DNA of 64,000 nucleotides. Origin: Eubacteriales bacterium (GTDB lineage Bacteria; Bacillota; Clostridia; Lachnospirales; Lachnospiraceae). Positions 14,698-23,750 of the stretch are shown one piece after another. Numbering within the stretch: the stretch's first letter is position 1; each line of letters begins with the position of its first letter. A program made the position numbers and the translations under genes. The notes under the pieces were generated by a model. It did not search any database, had not been told where the DNA came from, and saw only the letters and a program-made list of their open reading frames with translations. Location: NCBI GenBank assembly GCA_030536575.1, contig JAUNPS010000021.1:1-64000 (forward strand). Reading direction: 5' to 3'.

Positions 14698-16218
14698 TCA
14701 CTCCGCCTTCCGAATTCGCACCGCCATATATTCCCTGCCCGGCAGATCCACATGGATTCTTCCCTTGAAGGTTCCTCTGTTTTCGATCGTCATATTCCAG
14801 GTATCGATAACTTCCACGGTAAATTCCGTCGTATCGTCGAAATAATACTCCCGGAAGGACGGACGCATAAAGCTATAGTAAAACAGATAGTACGCGTGAA
14901 CCGGCACCATCGTATCCACCGTCGCCGCTACTTCGTCCCACATGCCCTGCATCGGCCGCAGGCCGGGCTCAGGCGTCTCATCCATGATTTTCTTCAGGAA
15001 CTTGAACCGCTCCGGGCTTTCGCCGTGAAGGGTTCCGCCGTGGGACCACCAGAGAATCCCGTCTTCGTTCATGTATGTTTCTCCGTGTCCGGGGTAAGCG
15101 CCTCTGCAGAAGGCCTCCCAGAATCTTCTGGTCAGCTCCTGGCCGCTGATGTTCCCCCAGCCGTGTTCGATATTGCCCTCATAGGCAATCTCATCCAGAA
15201 CCACTGGCTTCCGATAGCGCTCCCGCCACTCATTCACCAGCTCCGCGGATTTGTACAAATCCTGTCTCTGGATACTGCAATGGGTGATCCACGGTCTGCT
15301 GTGGTCGTAAAACGGGCCGCAGTTATGAATCGAACGCAGATGGCTGTAAGCGTCTTTTTCACAGATAATCCGCGCATAGCGCTCCCAGTCCTCCGTTGTC
15401 TTCGTGGGGAACAGATCATATTCGTTCGCAAGGGACCACCATACATTCCGGTACGCGCTCAGACGTGCAATGACGTATTTCCAATACAGATCATCGCATT
15501 CTTTGCTCATCTGGCTGAAGCCCCAGCGGTCATAGGGATGCATTACGATCAGGTCGGCCTCGATGCCAAGTTCCATCAGATCCTTCACACGTTTCTCAAT
15601 ATGCTGGAAATGTTTTACATTAAACCGGGTATAATCAAAATCATTTCCTTCCTTGCGCCCGGTATACTGCATAAAGTTTTCTCTGGTCAGAACCGAGCAG
15701 TCCATCGGCGTCCCTTCATACGGGAAGCTGATCGGGTCATGGAAGTTATAAACGTAATGTTTCGGGAAAATGCAGAAACGGATTTTATTAAAGGCGTTTT
15801 CTTTCAGCGTCTCTAAGGTCTTTTCCTGCAATTCCTCGGACTGTAATTCCCACACGTAGCAGGTCGTCCCAATGGAATAATAAGGCGTCCCATCCTCATA
15901 TGCAAAGTGATACGTATACGAAACCCTCACAGGCCCGTGATTCCCTTCCGAAGGCTCCGTAACCTGGAATTTCCCGGTAAAGACTTCATCCGAAAAACTT
16001 CCCTGCACCGTAAACGTATAATCCCCGGTAAAAGAGGGCATAAAACGCACCCGGTAAATTCCGTCTCCGTCATAAAAGCCGTCTACGGTCTTCGTCTCTT
16101 CTTTTCCGCAAAAGGTTCCCTGGATGGTATAGTCCGTAAAGGGATTCCCGTCGGATTTTCCAGGCATTTCCACCTCGAAAATGCCCCACTTTTCCACGCT
16201 CTCTTGATACTTACACAT
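14698..16218 (-). CDS. Apiosidase-like glycoside hydrolase (DUF5060 / GH140-like barrel / DUF5605)
   Basis: About 506 residues. The N-terminal part (about 1-85) is a beta-sandwich of DUF5060 type, with YRVRFMPSFTGDYTF. A TIM barrel of the apiosidase-like (DUF4038) group follows, and a C-terminal beta domain of DUF5605 type ends the protein. Candidate catalytic acids are Glu266 in the ANEYD motif (acid/base, after strand 4) and Glu343 in LDEIAYEG (nucleophile). There is no signal peptide, so it acts inside the cell on imported oligosaccharides. Start: ATG at 16218 has AGAGGA 9 bp upstream; ATG at 16239 has a poorly spaced site. The family includes endo-apiosidases of pectin RG-II, but also other activities, so the substrate is open. 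Confidence 0.8.
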   Translation of the reverse strand: MCKYQESVEKWGIFEVEMPGKSDGNPFTDYTIQGTFCGKEETKTVDGFYDGDGIYRVRFMPSFTGDYTFTVQGSFSDEVFTGKFQVTEPSEGNHGPVRVSYTYHFAYEDGTPYYSIGTTCYVWELQSEELQEKTLETLKENAFNKIRFCIFPKHYVYNFHDPISFPYEGTPMDCSVLTRENFMQYTGRKEGNDFDYTRFNVKHFQHIEKRVKDLMELGIEADLIVMHPYDRWGFSQMSKECDDLYWKYVIARLSAYRNVWWSLANEYDLFPTKTTEDWERYARIICEKDAYSHLRSIHNCGPFYDHSRPWITHCSIQRQDLYKSAELVNEWRERYRKPVVLDEIAYEGNIEHGWGNISGQELTRRFWEAFCRGAYPGHGETYMNEDGILWWSHGGTLHGESPERFKFLKKIMDETPEPGLRPMQGMWDEVAATVDTMVPVHAYYLFYYSFMRPSFREYYFDDTTEFTVEVIDTWNMTIENRGTFKGRIHVDLPGREYMAVRIRKAE

Positions 16219-16433
16219 TATTTTCCATCCTCTTTTCATACCTTGTCGCGTGAGCGCCCGCTCGAAAGAGCATGCATTACGGTATACCTGAAGGTATCCC
16301 TTACCGCGTCAGCGCCCTCCCGCCCGGAAGCGCATGCCGCCCCTCCGCAGCCAGGTACGAATCTTCCGTCAAAATTCACCCCGCTTCCGCCGCGCCGGCT
16401 CCCCGGCACGGCATTTACGGAATGCAAAGCTCT

Positions 16434-18983
16434 TTATTTCATTTTCGCCGCTACGCGGATCACATTCGCCGCATTAAACTGCAGGTCCGCCAGCGTAATC
16501 TTGAATCCGTCGATTTCCCGGTCTTCTTTTACAGACGCAACCAGGTCGTCCACATTTTTCTTACACCCCGGCATCTGCATATCATTGCCCGCATAAACGC
16601 ATCCGGTCGAAGCCGAAATCGGATAAACCGCCTTATGTCCTCCAGTCAGCCCCGGTACATCCTGAGACGTAAACCAGTCTGTCATAACAACGCCCTGGAA
16701 GCCCCATTCATCCCTGGCCGCCCCCTGAAGCAGGTCATAGCAGTTCGCCGCATGGATTCCGTTAATCAGGTTATACGAAGTCATAATAGACAGCGGCTGC
16801 GACTCCTTCACAGCGATTTCAAAGCCCTTCAGGTAGATTTCACGCAGCGCACGCTCGCTGACATGGGAATTCGCGAAATAGCGGTTATCTTCCTGGCTGT
16901 TTACGGCAAAATGCTTGATGGTCGTCCCTTTTCCCGGATGACTCTGTACGCCCTTCGTGATGGCGGCGGCCGTCTTACCGCTTACCAGCGGATCTTCGGA
17001 ATAATACTCAAAATTCCGTCCGCAGAGCGGGTTCCGGTGAATATTCATCGCCGGAGCAAGCCACAGATCCACATGGAACAGCTCCATTTCCTCGCCGACC
17101 ATATCTCCGGCCTTCTCCAGAAGCTCCGTATTCCAGGACTGTGCCAGCGCCCAGCCGATCGGGATCGCGGTGCAATACTGATAGTAATCGTCCGTTTCTT
17201 CTTCTTTCAGATTCGGGTCAAAGGGCGCGAAGGAATCTCCGAACACTTCCCCGCCCGGAAGAAGGTTTCCGGCCTTATCCGTCTTAAAGTGCGGCTGTAA
17301 TCTCAGGCCTGCCGGGCCATCCGCCAGAATCATGTTCTTAATGCCGCGTTCTTCTTTCAAAAGGGAGCTGCTGTCTCCGGCTGCTCCAGGCACGGTATAG
17401 GAAGCATTTCCTACAATCGAGCCTTCCTCGCTGCGCAATGTTCCGACGCAGTAATCCGCCAGTTCTTCCACCGTAAGCTGTGCAACTAACTCTTCCACCG
17501 TACAGCGGCCTGCCTGAATATCCGCAACGGTCAGTTTTTCGGTCTTGTCGGTGTGATATTCTTCCCGTTTTCCCTGGTAAACGGCTTTATTTATGGGGAT
17601 TGCCGAAGCGTCGAGCTTCAGGGTAAATGCCGTCTCTTCGTCGGCTGCCTTGGCCTGGCAGGAAATTTCTTCGAATTCCGCATCTTTTGCGAACAGGTTC
17701 TTTAATTCTTCGGTCTTAACCGTCTCTTCCAGAACGAGCTTCGCTGCCGCGACAGTGTCTTTTGAGCTGTTTCCAACCCGCACAATGTAATCACCTTTTT
17801 CCAGCACCCAGGAAGCGCATTTCTCGCAGTAGGACGCCATATCCGCAATCGCAAAGCTGATCTTCAGCGTCTCTTCCTGTCCCGGCGCAAGAAGGCTGGT
17901 CTTCGCATAAGCAACCAATTCCTGATACGGTTTCTCCAGGTTTCCTGCCGGAGCGGAATAGTAAACCTGTACCACTTCTTTTCCGGAATATTCGTTTCCG
18001 GTATTCGTCACGGACACGCTGACTTCAATTTCCGCGCCTTTCTGCTCTGCGGATACGACTTTCAGCGCAAAGTCCGTATAGCTCTTTCCATAGCCGAAGG
18101 GATAAACGGCTTTCACGCCAAAGCTGTCGAAATAGCGGTAGCCCACATAAATGCCCTCGGTATAATATTCGTCGTCGATATTCCCGTCATTGTGGCTGAA
18201 GCCTTCGGAAGAAGGATAATCTTTATAATCAACTGCCCAGGTGTCGGTCAGTTTTCCGGAAGGCGTCACATCGCCGGACAGCACATCCGCCAGCACATAG
18301 CCGCCGATATTTCCTAACTGGGTCATCAGAAGGATGGCGCCGATTCCCGGAATTGCCTTAATCTCCGTCACATCCATCACGCCGCCGATATTCAGCACGA
18401 CAACGACTTTCTTATAGTTCTGGCCTAAAATCGTCAGATTTTCTTTTTCCTCCGGGAACAGCAGATAGTCGCCCTCTTTGCAGAAACGGTCTGCGCCTTC
18501 TCCGGAATTTCTGGAGATCACGTAAATGGCCGTATCGGTTTCATCCGCTTTAATCTCGCTCTCTTCGATCACAACCGGGCCCGGCTCGCTGAACGGATAG
18601 CTTAACGCGACCACGATATCCGGAATATTTTCTTCCTTTGCTTTCTGTGCGGCCCATGCCAGATATTCCTGTTTTTTCTGTTTGTAGAAGTTCGCGTTCC
18701 GTTCGATCCAGTCTGTGGTTACGATGGTATAGCCTGCTTCTGCAAGGCCCTGCTCTACCGTCACGGTCATACGGGTATTCACGTCGCCGGAACCGGTTCC
18801 TCCTTTGATGGTTCCTCTGGCTCCCGCGCCGTACAGTGCAATGTTTCCTTTTTCTTTCAGGGGCAGTACGCCCTCATTTTCCAGAAGAACGGGGCATTCT
18901 CCCGCAAGCCCTCTCGCAAGCGCCATATGGGCTTTTTCTGCTTCGGTAATTTCCGGTGATCTAAGTGCATAAATCTCTGCCAT
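16434..18983 (-). CDS. GH3 family glycosidase with permuted domain order
   Basis: About 849 residues. The order is unusual: the GH3 C-terminal (alpha/beta sandwich) part comes first (VLLENEGVLPL, then GTGSGDVN), followed by a fibronectin-III-like part, and the GH3 N-terminal catalytic barrel comes last (DGPAGLR, GRNFEYYSEDP, KHFAVNSQE, VVMTDW). The nucleophile is Asp769 in MTDW. This swapped order is known in some rumen and gut Clostridia beta-glucosidases and is not a gene fusion artefact. No signal peptide: cytoplasmic, probably removing terminal sugars from oligosaccharides imported by the LplABC-type system encoded upstream. Start ATG at 18983 follows AAAAGGAGA; an ATG at 19004 lies within the terminator tail. 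Confidence 0.93.
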   Translation of the reverse strand: MAEIYALRSPEITEAEKAHMALARGLAGECPVLLENEGVLPLKEKGNIALYGAGARGTIKGGTGSGDVNTRMTVTVEQGLAEAGYTIVTTDWIERNANFYKQKKQEYLAWAAQKAKEENIPDIVVALSYPFSEPGPVVIEESEIKADETDTAIYVISRNSGEGADRFCKEGDYLLFPEEKENLTILGQNYKKVVVVLNIGGVMDVTEIKAIPGIGAILLMTQLGNIGGYVLADVLSGDVTPSGKLTDTWAVDYKDYPSSEGFSHNDGNIDDEYYTEGIYVGYRYFDSFGVKAVYPFGYGKSYTDFALKVVSAEQKGAEIEVSVSVTNTGNEYSGKEVVQVYYSAPAGNLEKPYQELVAYAKTSLLAPGQEETLKISFAIADMASYCEKCASWVLEKGDYIVRVGNSSKDTVAAAKLVLEETVKTEELKNLFAKDAEFEEISCQAKAADEETAFTLKLDASAIPINKAVYQGKREEYHTDKTEKLTVADIQAGRCTVEELVAQLTVEELADYCVGTLRSEEGSIVGNASYTVPGAAGDSSSLLKEERGIKNMILADGPAGLRLQPHFKTDKAGNLLPGGEVFGDSFAPFDPNLKEEETDDYYQYCTAIPIGWALAQSWNTELLEKAGDMVGEEMELFHVDLWLAPAMNIHRNPLCGRNFEYYSEDPLVSGKTAAAITKGVQSHPGKGTTIKHFAVNSQEDNRYFANSHVSERALREIYLKGFEIAVKESQPLSIMTSYNLINGIHAANCYDLLQGAARDEWGFQGVVMTDWFTSQDVPGLTGGHKAVYPISASTGCVYAGNDMQMPGCKKNVDDLVASVKEDREIDGFKITLADLQFNAANVIRVAAKMK

Positions 18984-19001
18984 GATTTCGTCTCCTTTTA
19001 G

Positions 19002-19030
19002 CATAAAAGGCTGGCTATAACAGCCAGCCT
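19002..19030 (-). terminator. Hairpin between binding-protein and GH3 genes
   Basis: On the minus strand AGGCTGGCTG and the complementary TAGCCAGCCT form a 9-10-bp stem, followed by TTTTAT. It comes 17 bp after the binding-protein stop and just before the GH3 ribosome site. Partial read-through would give high binding protein and lower enzyme levels. Confidence 0.75.
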
Positions 19031-19046
19031 CTTATCATTCTTTTTC

Positions 19047-20630
19047 TTACTGATTGTTCGCCAGCCACTCGTCAAGCTGTGCCTGTTTTGCGGTCATAAC
19101 ATCTTCCAGTCCGGAAGCGTACAGAGCGTCGTTCAGAGCCTGGATCGTGCTGTCTACATTCGCGGTGCCGCAGCTGCCGGTCAGCAGGTTTGCACGGTAG
19201 GTTGTCCATGCATTGTTCAGAGCGGTGATCTGGGTAGCGTATGCGGAGCTGTCCCACATGAAGCCGAATACCGGTGAATAGTAAGCGTTATCATTATGAG
19301 CTGCTAACTTCTCCCAGTAATCTGCGCTCTTGGAACCATCGTTCCATACGTAGCTGTTGAACTGGTTACCCATGAACCATCCGGTGTTCTGATGATAAGC
19401 AAAGTTTCCGTCATCTTCGCCGTCTACATAGTAGATGGTGCCGTCGTCCTGAATCTGATAGTTAACTCCCTCGATACCATACTGCCAGATGTTCATAACG
19501 GTCGGGTCGCTGTACAGAGCGGAGATGAATTTGAATGCCATTTCCGGATCTTCGCTGTTGTTCGCGATACCGGTATTATAGAAGGATACGTTGGTGGTGG
19601 TGATGTAGCCATCGGTACCGCCGCCGGTCTTGAAGAACATTACATAGCACTTGCAGCCGTTTGCTGCTTCTGCTTCTGCCAGGAAGCCCGGTTTAATCGC
19701 GGTTGCGTAGCTGAAGGTATTTCCAGCTTTCATCATGGTAGCTGTACCCTGGGTATCGGTAGCGGCATCTTTATAGATGTAGCCCTTGTCATACCAGTCA
19801 GCCAGAGTGGAAACAGCGGTCTTAAAGGTATCGGTTTCGAAAATGTTTACGATCTGGGTGCTCTCACGGTCAGCCTGCAGATCCAGTCCGCCGAAGTAGT
19901 CTACCAGGTAATCAAAGTCTGCAAAACGGTTTAACTGGTCGGCATTATACATATACAGCGGAATCATGTCCGGATGAGCTTCCTGTACTTTTGCGAAAAT
20001 TTCGCCTGCTACGCTCCAGTCATAAGCTTCGGTGAAGGTTCCGTCGTTTTCCGCCAGGTTATATTCTTCGGTCAGGCCCAGTTCGTCGCAGATATCAGCT
20101 CTCATGCACAGGCCGCCAAGTTCTACGGATTCTTTGTTTGCCGGGAAGCCGTACAATACGCCGTTCATCTGGCCTACATAAGCGTTATCTTCACCAAGAG
20201 CTTCTACGATCTTCTGACCATCTTCGGTTTCCATGAGTTCAGACATATCATAGATACCACCCATGTTGATCCAGCTTGCCGCATAGGTGTAGTAGATCGG
20301 CATAACATCCAGAGCGTCGCCGCCAGAAAGCATTAACTGAACATTCGTCTGATAATCCGAGAACTGAAGCGGAAGGAATTCTACTTCAATGTGATAGGTC
20401 GGGATCATGTAGTCATTCAGTGCATCCTGAACAGCCTGTCTAGCCGCATCATCCTGCTCATAAAACTCAACATAGGAAAATACCAGGTGATACGGATTTT
20501 CTTCCGTATACTCGCCATAAGAGGTAGTAGTCGTGCCGCCCTCTTCTGCACTGGCAACTGTCGTGCAGCCCGCCACGAGTCCTACTGCCATAGACAGAGC
20601 CAGTAAACTGCTGATTACTTTTCGTTTCAT
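19047..20630 (-). CDS. Extracellular solute-binding lipoprotein of an oligosaccharide ABC importer (LplA type)
   Basis: 527 residues, the size typical of oligosaccharide-binding LplA-like proteins. A lipoprotein signal peptide ends in the lipobox VAGC, with Cys22 as lipid anchor. A Thr-rich linker and the binding domain follow (VFSYVEFYEQDD, aromatic-rich pockets with repeated Trp and Tyr near the C terminus). It delivers oligosaccharides to the permeases encoded upstream, with a 113-bp spacer after them. AAGGAGG lies 9 bp before the ATG. Confidence 0.93.
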   Translation of the reverse strand: MKRKVISSLLALSMAVGLVAGCTTVASAEEGGTTTTSYGEYTEENPYHLVFSYVEFYEQDDAARQAVQDALNDYMIPTYHIEVEFLPLQFSDYQTNVQLMLSGGDALDVMPIYYTYAASWINMGGIYDMSELMETEDGQKIVEALGEDNAYVGQMNGVLYGFPANKESVELGGLCMRADICDELGLTEEYNLAENDGTFTEAYDWSVAGEIFAKVQEAHPDMIPLYMYNADQLNRFADFDYLVDYFGGLDLQADRESTQIVNIFETDTFKTAVSTLADWYDKGYIYKDAATDTQGTATMMKAGNTFSYATAIKPGFLAEAEAANGCKCYVMFFKTGGGTDGYITTTNVSFYNTGIANNSEDPEMAFKFISALYSDPTVMNIWQYGIEGVNYQIQDDGTIYYVDGEDDGNFAYHQNTGWFMGNQFNSYVWNDGSKSADYWEKLAAHNDNAYYSPVFGFMWDSSAYATQITALNNAWTTYRANLLTGSCGTANVDSTIQALNDALYASGLEDVMTAKQAQLDEWLANNQ

Positions 20631-20743
20631 AAGATAAACCTCCTTGTTTTTAATCGGGAACGGGAAATGAACTTCCCATTCCCATTGGTTTCTTAACTAT
20701 CTGCATACGGCAAAGCCGCAAAGCATACATGGTTCTGGTAAAA

Positions 20744-21631
20744 TCAACCCTTTACACCGCCCAGGGTAAGACCCTTGGAATAGTATTTCTGGAAGAATGG
20801 GAAGATCAGCATGATCGGCAGGATAGCCACAAATGCGATCGCCATCTGGATAGCGGTGGAAGGAATCGCGGAAGCGGCGGAACTTACGTTGGAGTTGCTG
20901 CTGCTTGCCAGGTACTGGATGTTGCTGACCATACGGTTCAAAAGGTTCTGTACATTGTACATATCCTGATTTTTTACCAGGTAGTACAGGCCGTTTGTCC
21001 AGTCGTTCCAGTAAGTCAGTCCTGCGAAGGTTCCCATAGTCACCAGGATCGGTTTTCCTAACGGAATAACGACGGAGGTGAATATCTTGAGCTGGGAAGC
21101 CCCGTCGATCTCGGCCGCTTCATATAAGCTGTCCGGGATACTGGTTGTAAAGTAGGTGCGGATCATCATTACGTTCCATGCGCTTACCAGGAAGTTCGGA
21201 AGCAATTGGGCGAAGAAGGTATCTTTCACACCCAGGGACGTCCATAACAGGTAAGAAGGAACAATACCGCCGTTAAACAGCATGGTAAAGAATACGAAGA
21301 AGTTCATGAAGGTCTTTCCGGGCAGGTTCTTTAAGGACAGCGGATAGGCCATCAGGGCGGAAAGCGTTACGTTTAACAGGGTGCCGACCAGGGTTACCGC
21401 GATGCTGATGCCGTAAGCTTTCACGATCTTGGCGCCTGATTTAATCAGGTAGCTGTAGGCGGCCAGGGAGAATTTCTTCGGTAAGAAGGAATAGCCGTTG
21501 GCAACCAGGGTATTTTCATCCGTGATGGATGACATAAATAACAGGATAAACGGTAAAATAATTAATATGGTCCAGAGAATCATGACTACATTTGCCAAAA
21601 TCTGGAATTTTGAAAACTTTTTCTCTCTCAT
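20744..21631 (-). CDS. Carbohydrate ABC transporter permease (LplC/YtcP type)
   Basis: 295 residues with six predicted membrane segments and the cytoplasmic EAA loop (EAAEIDGASQLKIFTSVVIP) that docks on the ATPase. It ends with the family-typical YYSKGLTLGGVKG. It pairs with the LplB-type permease at 21645-22562. No ATPase gene is in the cluster; such systems usually share an MsmX/MsmK-like ATPase encoded elsewhere. Confidence 0.94.
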   Translation of the reverse strand: MREKKFSKFQILANVVMILWTILIILPFILLFMSSITDENTLVANGYSFLPKKFSLAAYSYLIKSGAKIVKAYGISIAVTLVGTLLNVTLSALMAYPLSLKNLPGKTFMNFFVFFTMLFNGGIVPSYLLWTSLGVKDTFFAQLLPNFLVSAWNVMMIRTYFTTSIPDSLYEAAEIDGASQLKIFTSVVIPLGKPILVTMGTFAGLTYWNDWTNGLYYLVKNQDMYNVQNLLNRMVSNIQYLASSSNSNVSSAASAIPSTAIQMAIAFVAILPIMLIFPFFQKYYSKGLTLGGVKG

Positions 21632-21644
21632 ATAGCCATTCCTC

Positions 21645-22562
21645 CTAGAACAATGCGTTTTCTTTGCTTACTTTTCTTACGATCGCATTCGCCGCAAGTA
21701 CCAGAATGAATCCGACGATGGACTGGTAGAAACCGGCTGCCGCGGACATACCGACGTTCGACTGCTCCATCAAGCCACGGTATACATAGGTATCGATCAC
21801 GTTCGTGGTGGAGAAGAGCATACCGGAGTTTCTGGGAACCTGGTAGAACAGACCGAAATCGGAGTAGAAGATTCGGCCGACGTTCATCAGGGTCAGGGTG
21901 ATGATGGTCGGAACCAGGGACGGCAGGGTGATGTTTTTAATCTGCTGCCATTTGGTGGCGCCGTCCAGCTCGGCTGCTTCGTACAGGGTCGGGTCAATGC
22001 CGTTAATACTGGATATGTAGATCAGACATCCGTATCCGACGCCTTTCCAGGTATTTACGAATACCAGGATGAAGGGCCAGTACTTGGGTTCTGAGTACCA
22101 GTTTATGGGGTCTATGCCGAGGGCGGGAAGGATGGTTTTGTTCACGATACCGCTGCTCTGGCTCAGGAAAGCGAATACGATGTAGCCGAGGATTACGGCG
22201 GACATCAGGTAGGGGAACAGGATCGCGCTCTGGTATACTTTTTTCAGTTTATTGTTCAAAGTATCGCAGATGAAGATGGCGAAGGCGATTCCAAGTACCA
22301 GGTTAATGATGATAAATGCTGCGTTGTACAAGAGGGTGTTTCTTGTGATGACCCAGGCGTCCGGGGTCGCAAACAGGAATTTGAAATTCGCCAGGCCGTT
22401 CCAGTCGCTGCCCCAGATTCCTTTTCGGACATTGTACTGTTTAAATGCTACGACCAGACCCGCGATGGGGACGTAGTTATTAATCAACAGGTACAGTGCG
22501 CCGGGCAGAAACATCAGGTACAGAGGAACGTACCTTTTCAGTTTTTTTAATTTCTTTCCCAT
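21645..22562 (-). CDS. Carbohydrate ABC transporter permease (LplB type)
   Basis: 305 residues with six membrane segments. The EAA loop is EAAELDGATKWQQIKNITLP. The N terminus is Lys-rich, followed by MFLPGALYLLINNYVP, which is characteristic of LplB. It is the first gene of the cluster that continues with LplC-type permease, binding protein, GH3 and the apiosidase-like hydrolase. The promoter is at 22709-22736. Confidence 0.94.
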   Translation of the reverse strand: MGKKLKKLKRYVPLYLMFLPGALYLLINNYVPIAGLVVAFKQYNVRKGIWGSDWNGLANFKFLFATPDAWVITRNTLLYNAAFIIINLVLGIAFAIFICDTLNNKLKKVYQSAILFPYLMSAVILGYIVFAFLSQSSGIVNKTILPALGIDPINWYSEPKYWPFILVFVNTWKGVGYGCLIYISSINGIDPTLYEAAELDGATKWQQIKNITLPSLVPTIITLTLMNVGRIFYSDFGLFYQVPRNSGMLFSTTNVIDTYVYRGLMEQSNVGMSAAAGFYQSIVGFILVLAANAIVRKVSKENALF

Positions 22563-22708
22563 ATTTACTCCACTTCCTTTTCCGCTTTCTCTCTGCCGGG
22601 GCCTGGGGTTGGATTAAACATTTTCGGCTGTTCTTTTAAATATCGTTTAATTCCATTTGAACAGGTAAGAGCCAGCATTTTCAAAGCTTATTTTTATCAG
22701 GTAAGTCC

Positions 22709-22736
22709 ATTATAATATTTTTAACAAAGAAGTCAA
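22709..22736 (-). promoter_or_regulatory. Promoter of the LplABC/GH cluster
   Basis: Minus strand: TTGACT (22736-22731), 16-bp spacer, TATAAT (22714-22709), about 150 bp before the first ATG. A weak palindrome TTAAA-tatcg-TTTAA at 22636-22650, downstream of the start site, could be an operator. The rest of the 293-bp spacer 22563-22855 shows no other clear feature. Confidence 0.72.
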
Positions 22737-22829
22737 CCAAAAACTTCTAATTTCCGTCCGTTTTGCCGTTTTTCATAAATTTCTGTTCATTTTTTGTTCA
22801 TTTTTCACATAAACTTTTTCTTTCAAAAG

Positions 22830-22860
22830 TTTAAATCAAATTGAACTGAATTTGTTTAAA
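22830..22860 (-). terminator. AT-rich inverted repeat at the end of plsC
   Basis: TTTAAATCAAATT (22830-22842) is nearly complementary to AATTTGTTTAAA (22849-22860), overlapping the plsC stop codon. The stem is long but AT-rich and the following T run is short, so termination is only probable. Confidence 0.4.
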
Positions 22861-23566
22861 TGTTGGCGGCAATGGCTTTTTCAATCCGTTCTTTTACGGT
22901 CTGGGCGATCTCCGTGGACTTCATGTCTTTGTATTCTTCGTAGTACAGCGGCTTTAAGTAGCGCACTTTTACGGTTACGGGCGCGATGCTTCCGGTGTCG
23001 AAGGGTTTAAAGGCGTCGATCATCGCGACCGGGACAATGGGACATTTGGCTTTCATGGCGCTTTTGAAGCTACCGCCTTTAAAGTCCTGGGGCTGGTTTC
23101 CCTGTTTCGAGCGGGTTCCCTCTGCAAAAATCACGAAATTCCGGCCTTCCTGTACTTCTTTCGCCACTTCCAGGATGACTTTCAGGCCCTGTTTGACGTC
23201 GTCCCGGTCGATGGCTTTCGCGCGCATGACCGCGAAGACCTGTTTCAGGAAAAAGATATTGCTCAGTTCTTTTTTCATTACCACGGAAAAGGGATGGTCA
23301 CAGCTGTCTATGAGGGCCAGCACGTCGTACAGGCCTTGGTGGTTCGGATACAGCAGAAAACCGTCCTCGGAGGGGAGGTTTTCCTGGCCTTCGGCGTCGA
23401 TGGTCACATTGCCCCCTTTATTTGCGTGCTGGACGAGTTCCTGCATCAGCGCGTGCCGTTCTTCGTCTGTGTGGGTGTCGCTTTTTCTGGCGTAGAGACA
23501 GAGTCTTGTAAAACCGGACGGGATAAAGAACAGATTTCTCAGCACCATTAACAAAATTCGCTTCAT
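22856..23566 (-). CDS. plsC: 1-acyl-sn-glycerol-3-phosphate acyltransferase
   Basis: 236 residues of the PlsC/AGPAT family. The catalytic HX4D motif is NHQGLYD (His and Asp in HQGLYD), followed by the glycerol-phosphate-binding EGTRSKQGN and the PIVPVAMI segment. One N-terminal hydrophobic stretch anchors it to the membrane. It makes phosphatidic acid by acylating lysophosphatidic acid. It seems to be a single-gene unit; AAAGGAGA lies 9 bp before the ATG. It is transcribed divergently from the AAA/nuclease-like gene. Confidence 0.9.
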   Translation of the reverse strand: MKRILLMVLRNLFFIPSGFTRLCLYARKSDTHTDEERHALMQELVQHANKGGNVTIDAEGQENLPSEDGFLLYPNHQGLYDVLALIDSCDHPFSVVMKKELSNIFFLKQVFAVMRAKAIDRDDVKQGLKVILEVAKEVQEGRNFVIFAEGTRSKQGNQPQDFKGGSFKSAMKAKCPIVPVAMIDAFKPFDTGSIAPVTVKVRYLKPLYYEEYKDMKSTEIAQTVKERIEKAIAANI

Positions 23567-23750
23567 TTTTTGCTCTCCTTTGCATGTTTATCATAAATTC
23601 AGTATAGCATGCCGGTTTGGCAAATGAAAGAGTTCGTCGGGGAATTTCGAAAATCCTCCAGCCTTGCGAAAAATCGCCGCATATGATACGATAAAGGCAT
23701 ATTTGGAAACGATGGCTGCATTTTGGGCTTTTGAAAGGGGCGTATGGAAA

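Noticed and set aside
22636-22650. Strong LacI/CcpA operator in the LplABC promoter region
   Set aside because: TTAAA-tatcg-TTTAA has short AT-only arms and does not match the cre consensus; mentioned only as a weak possibility.
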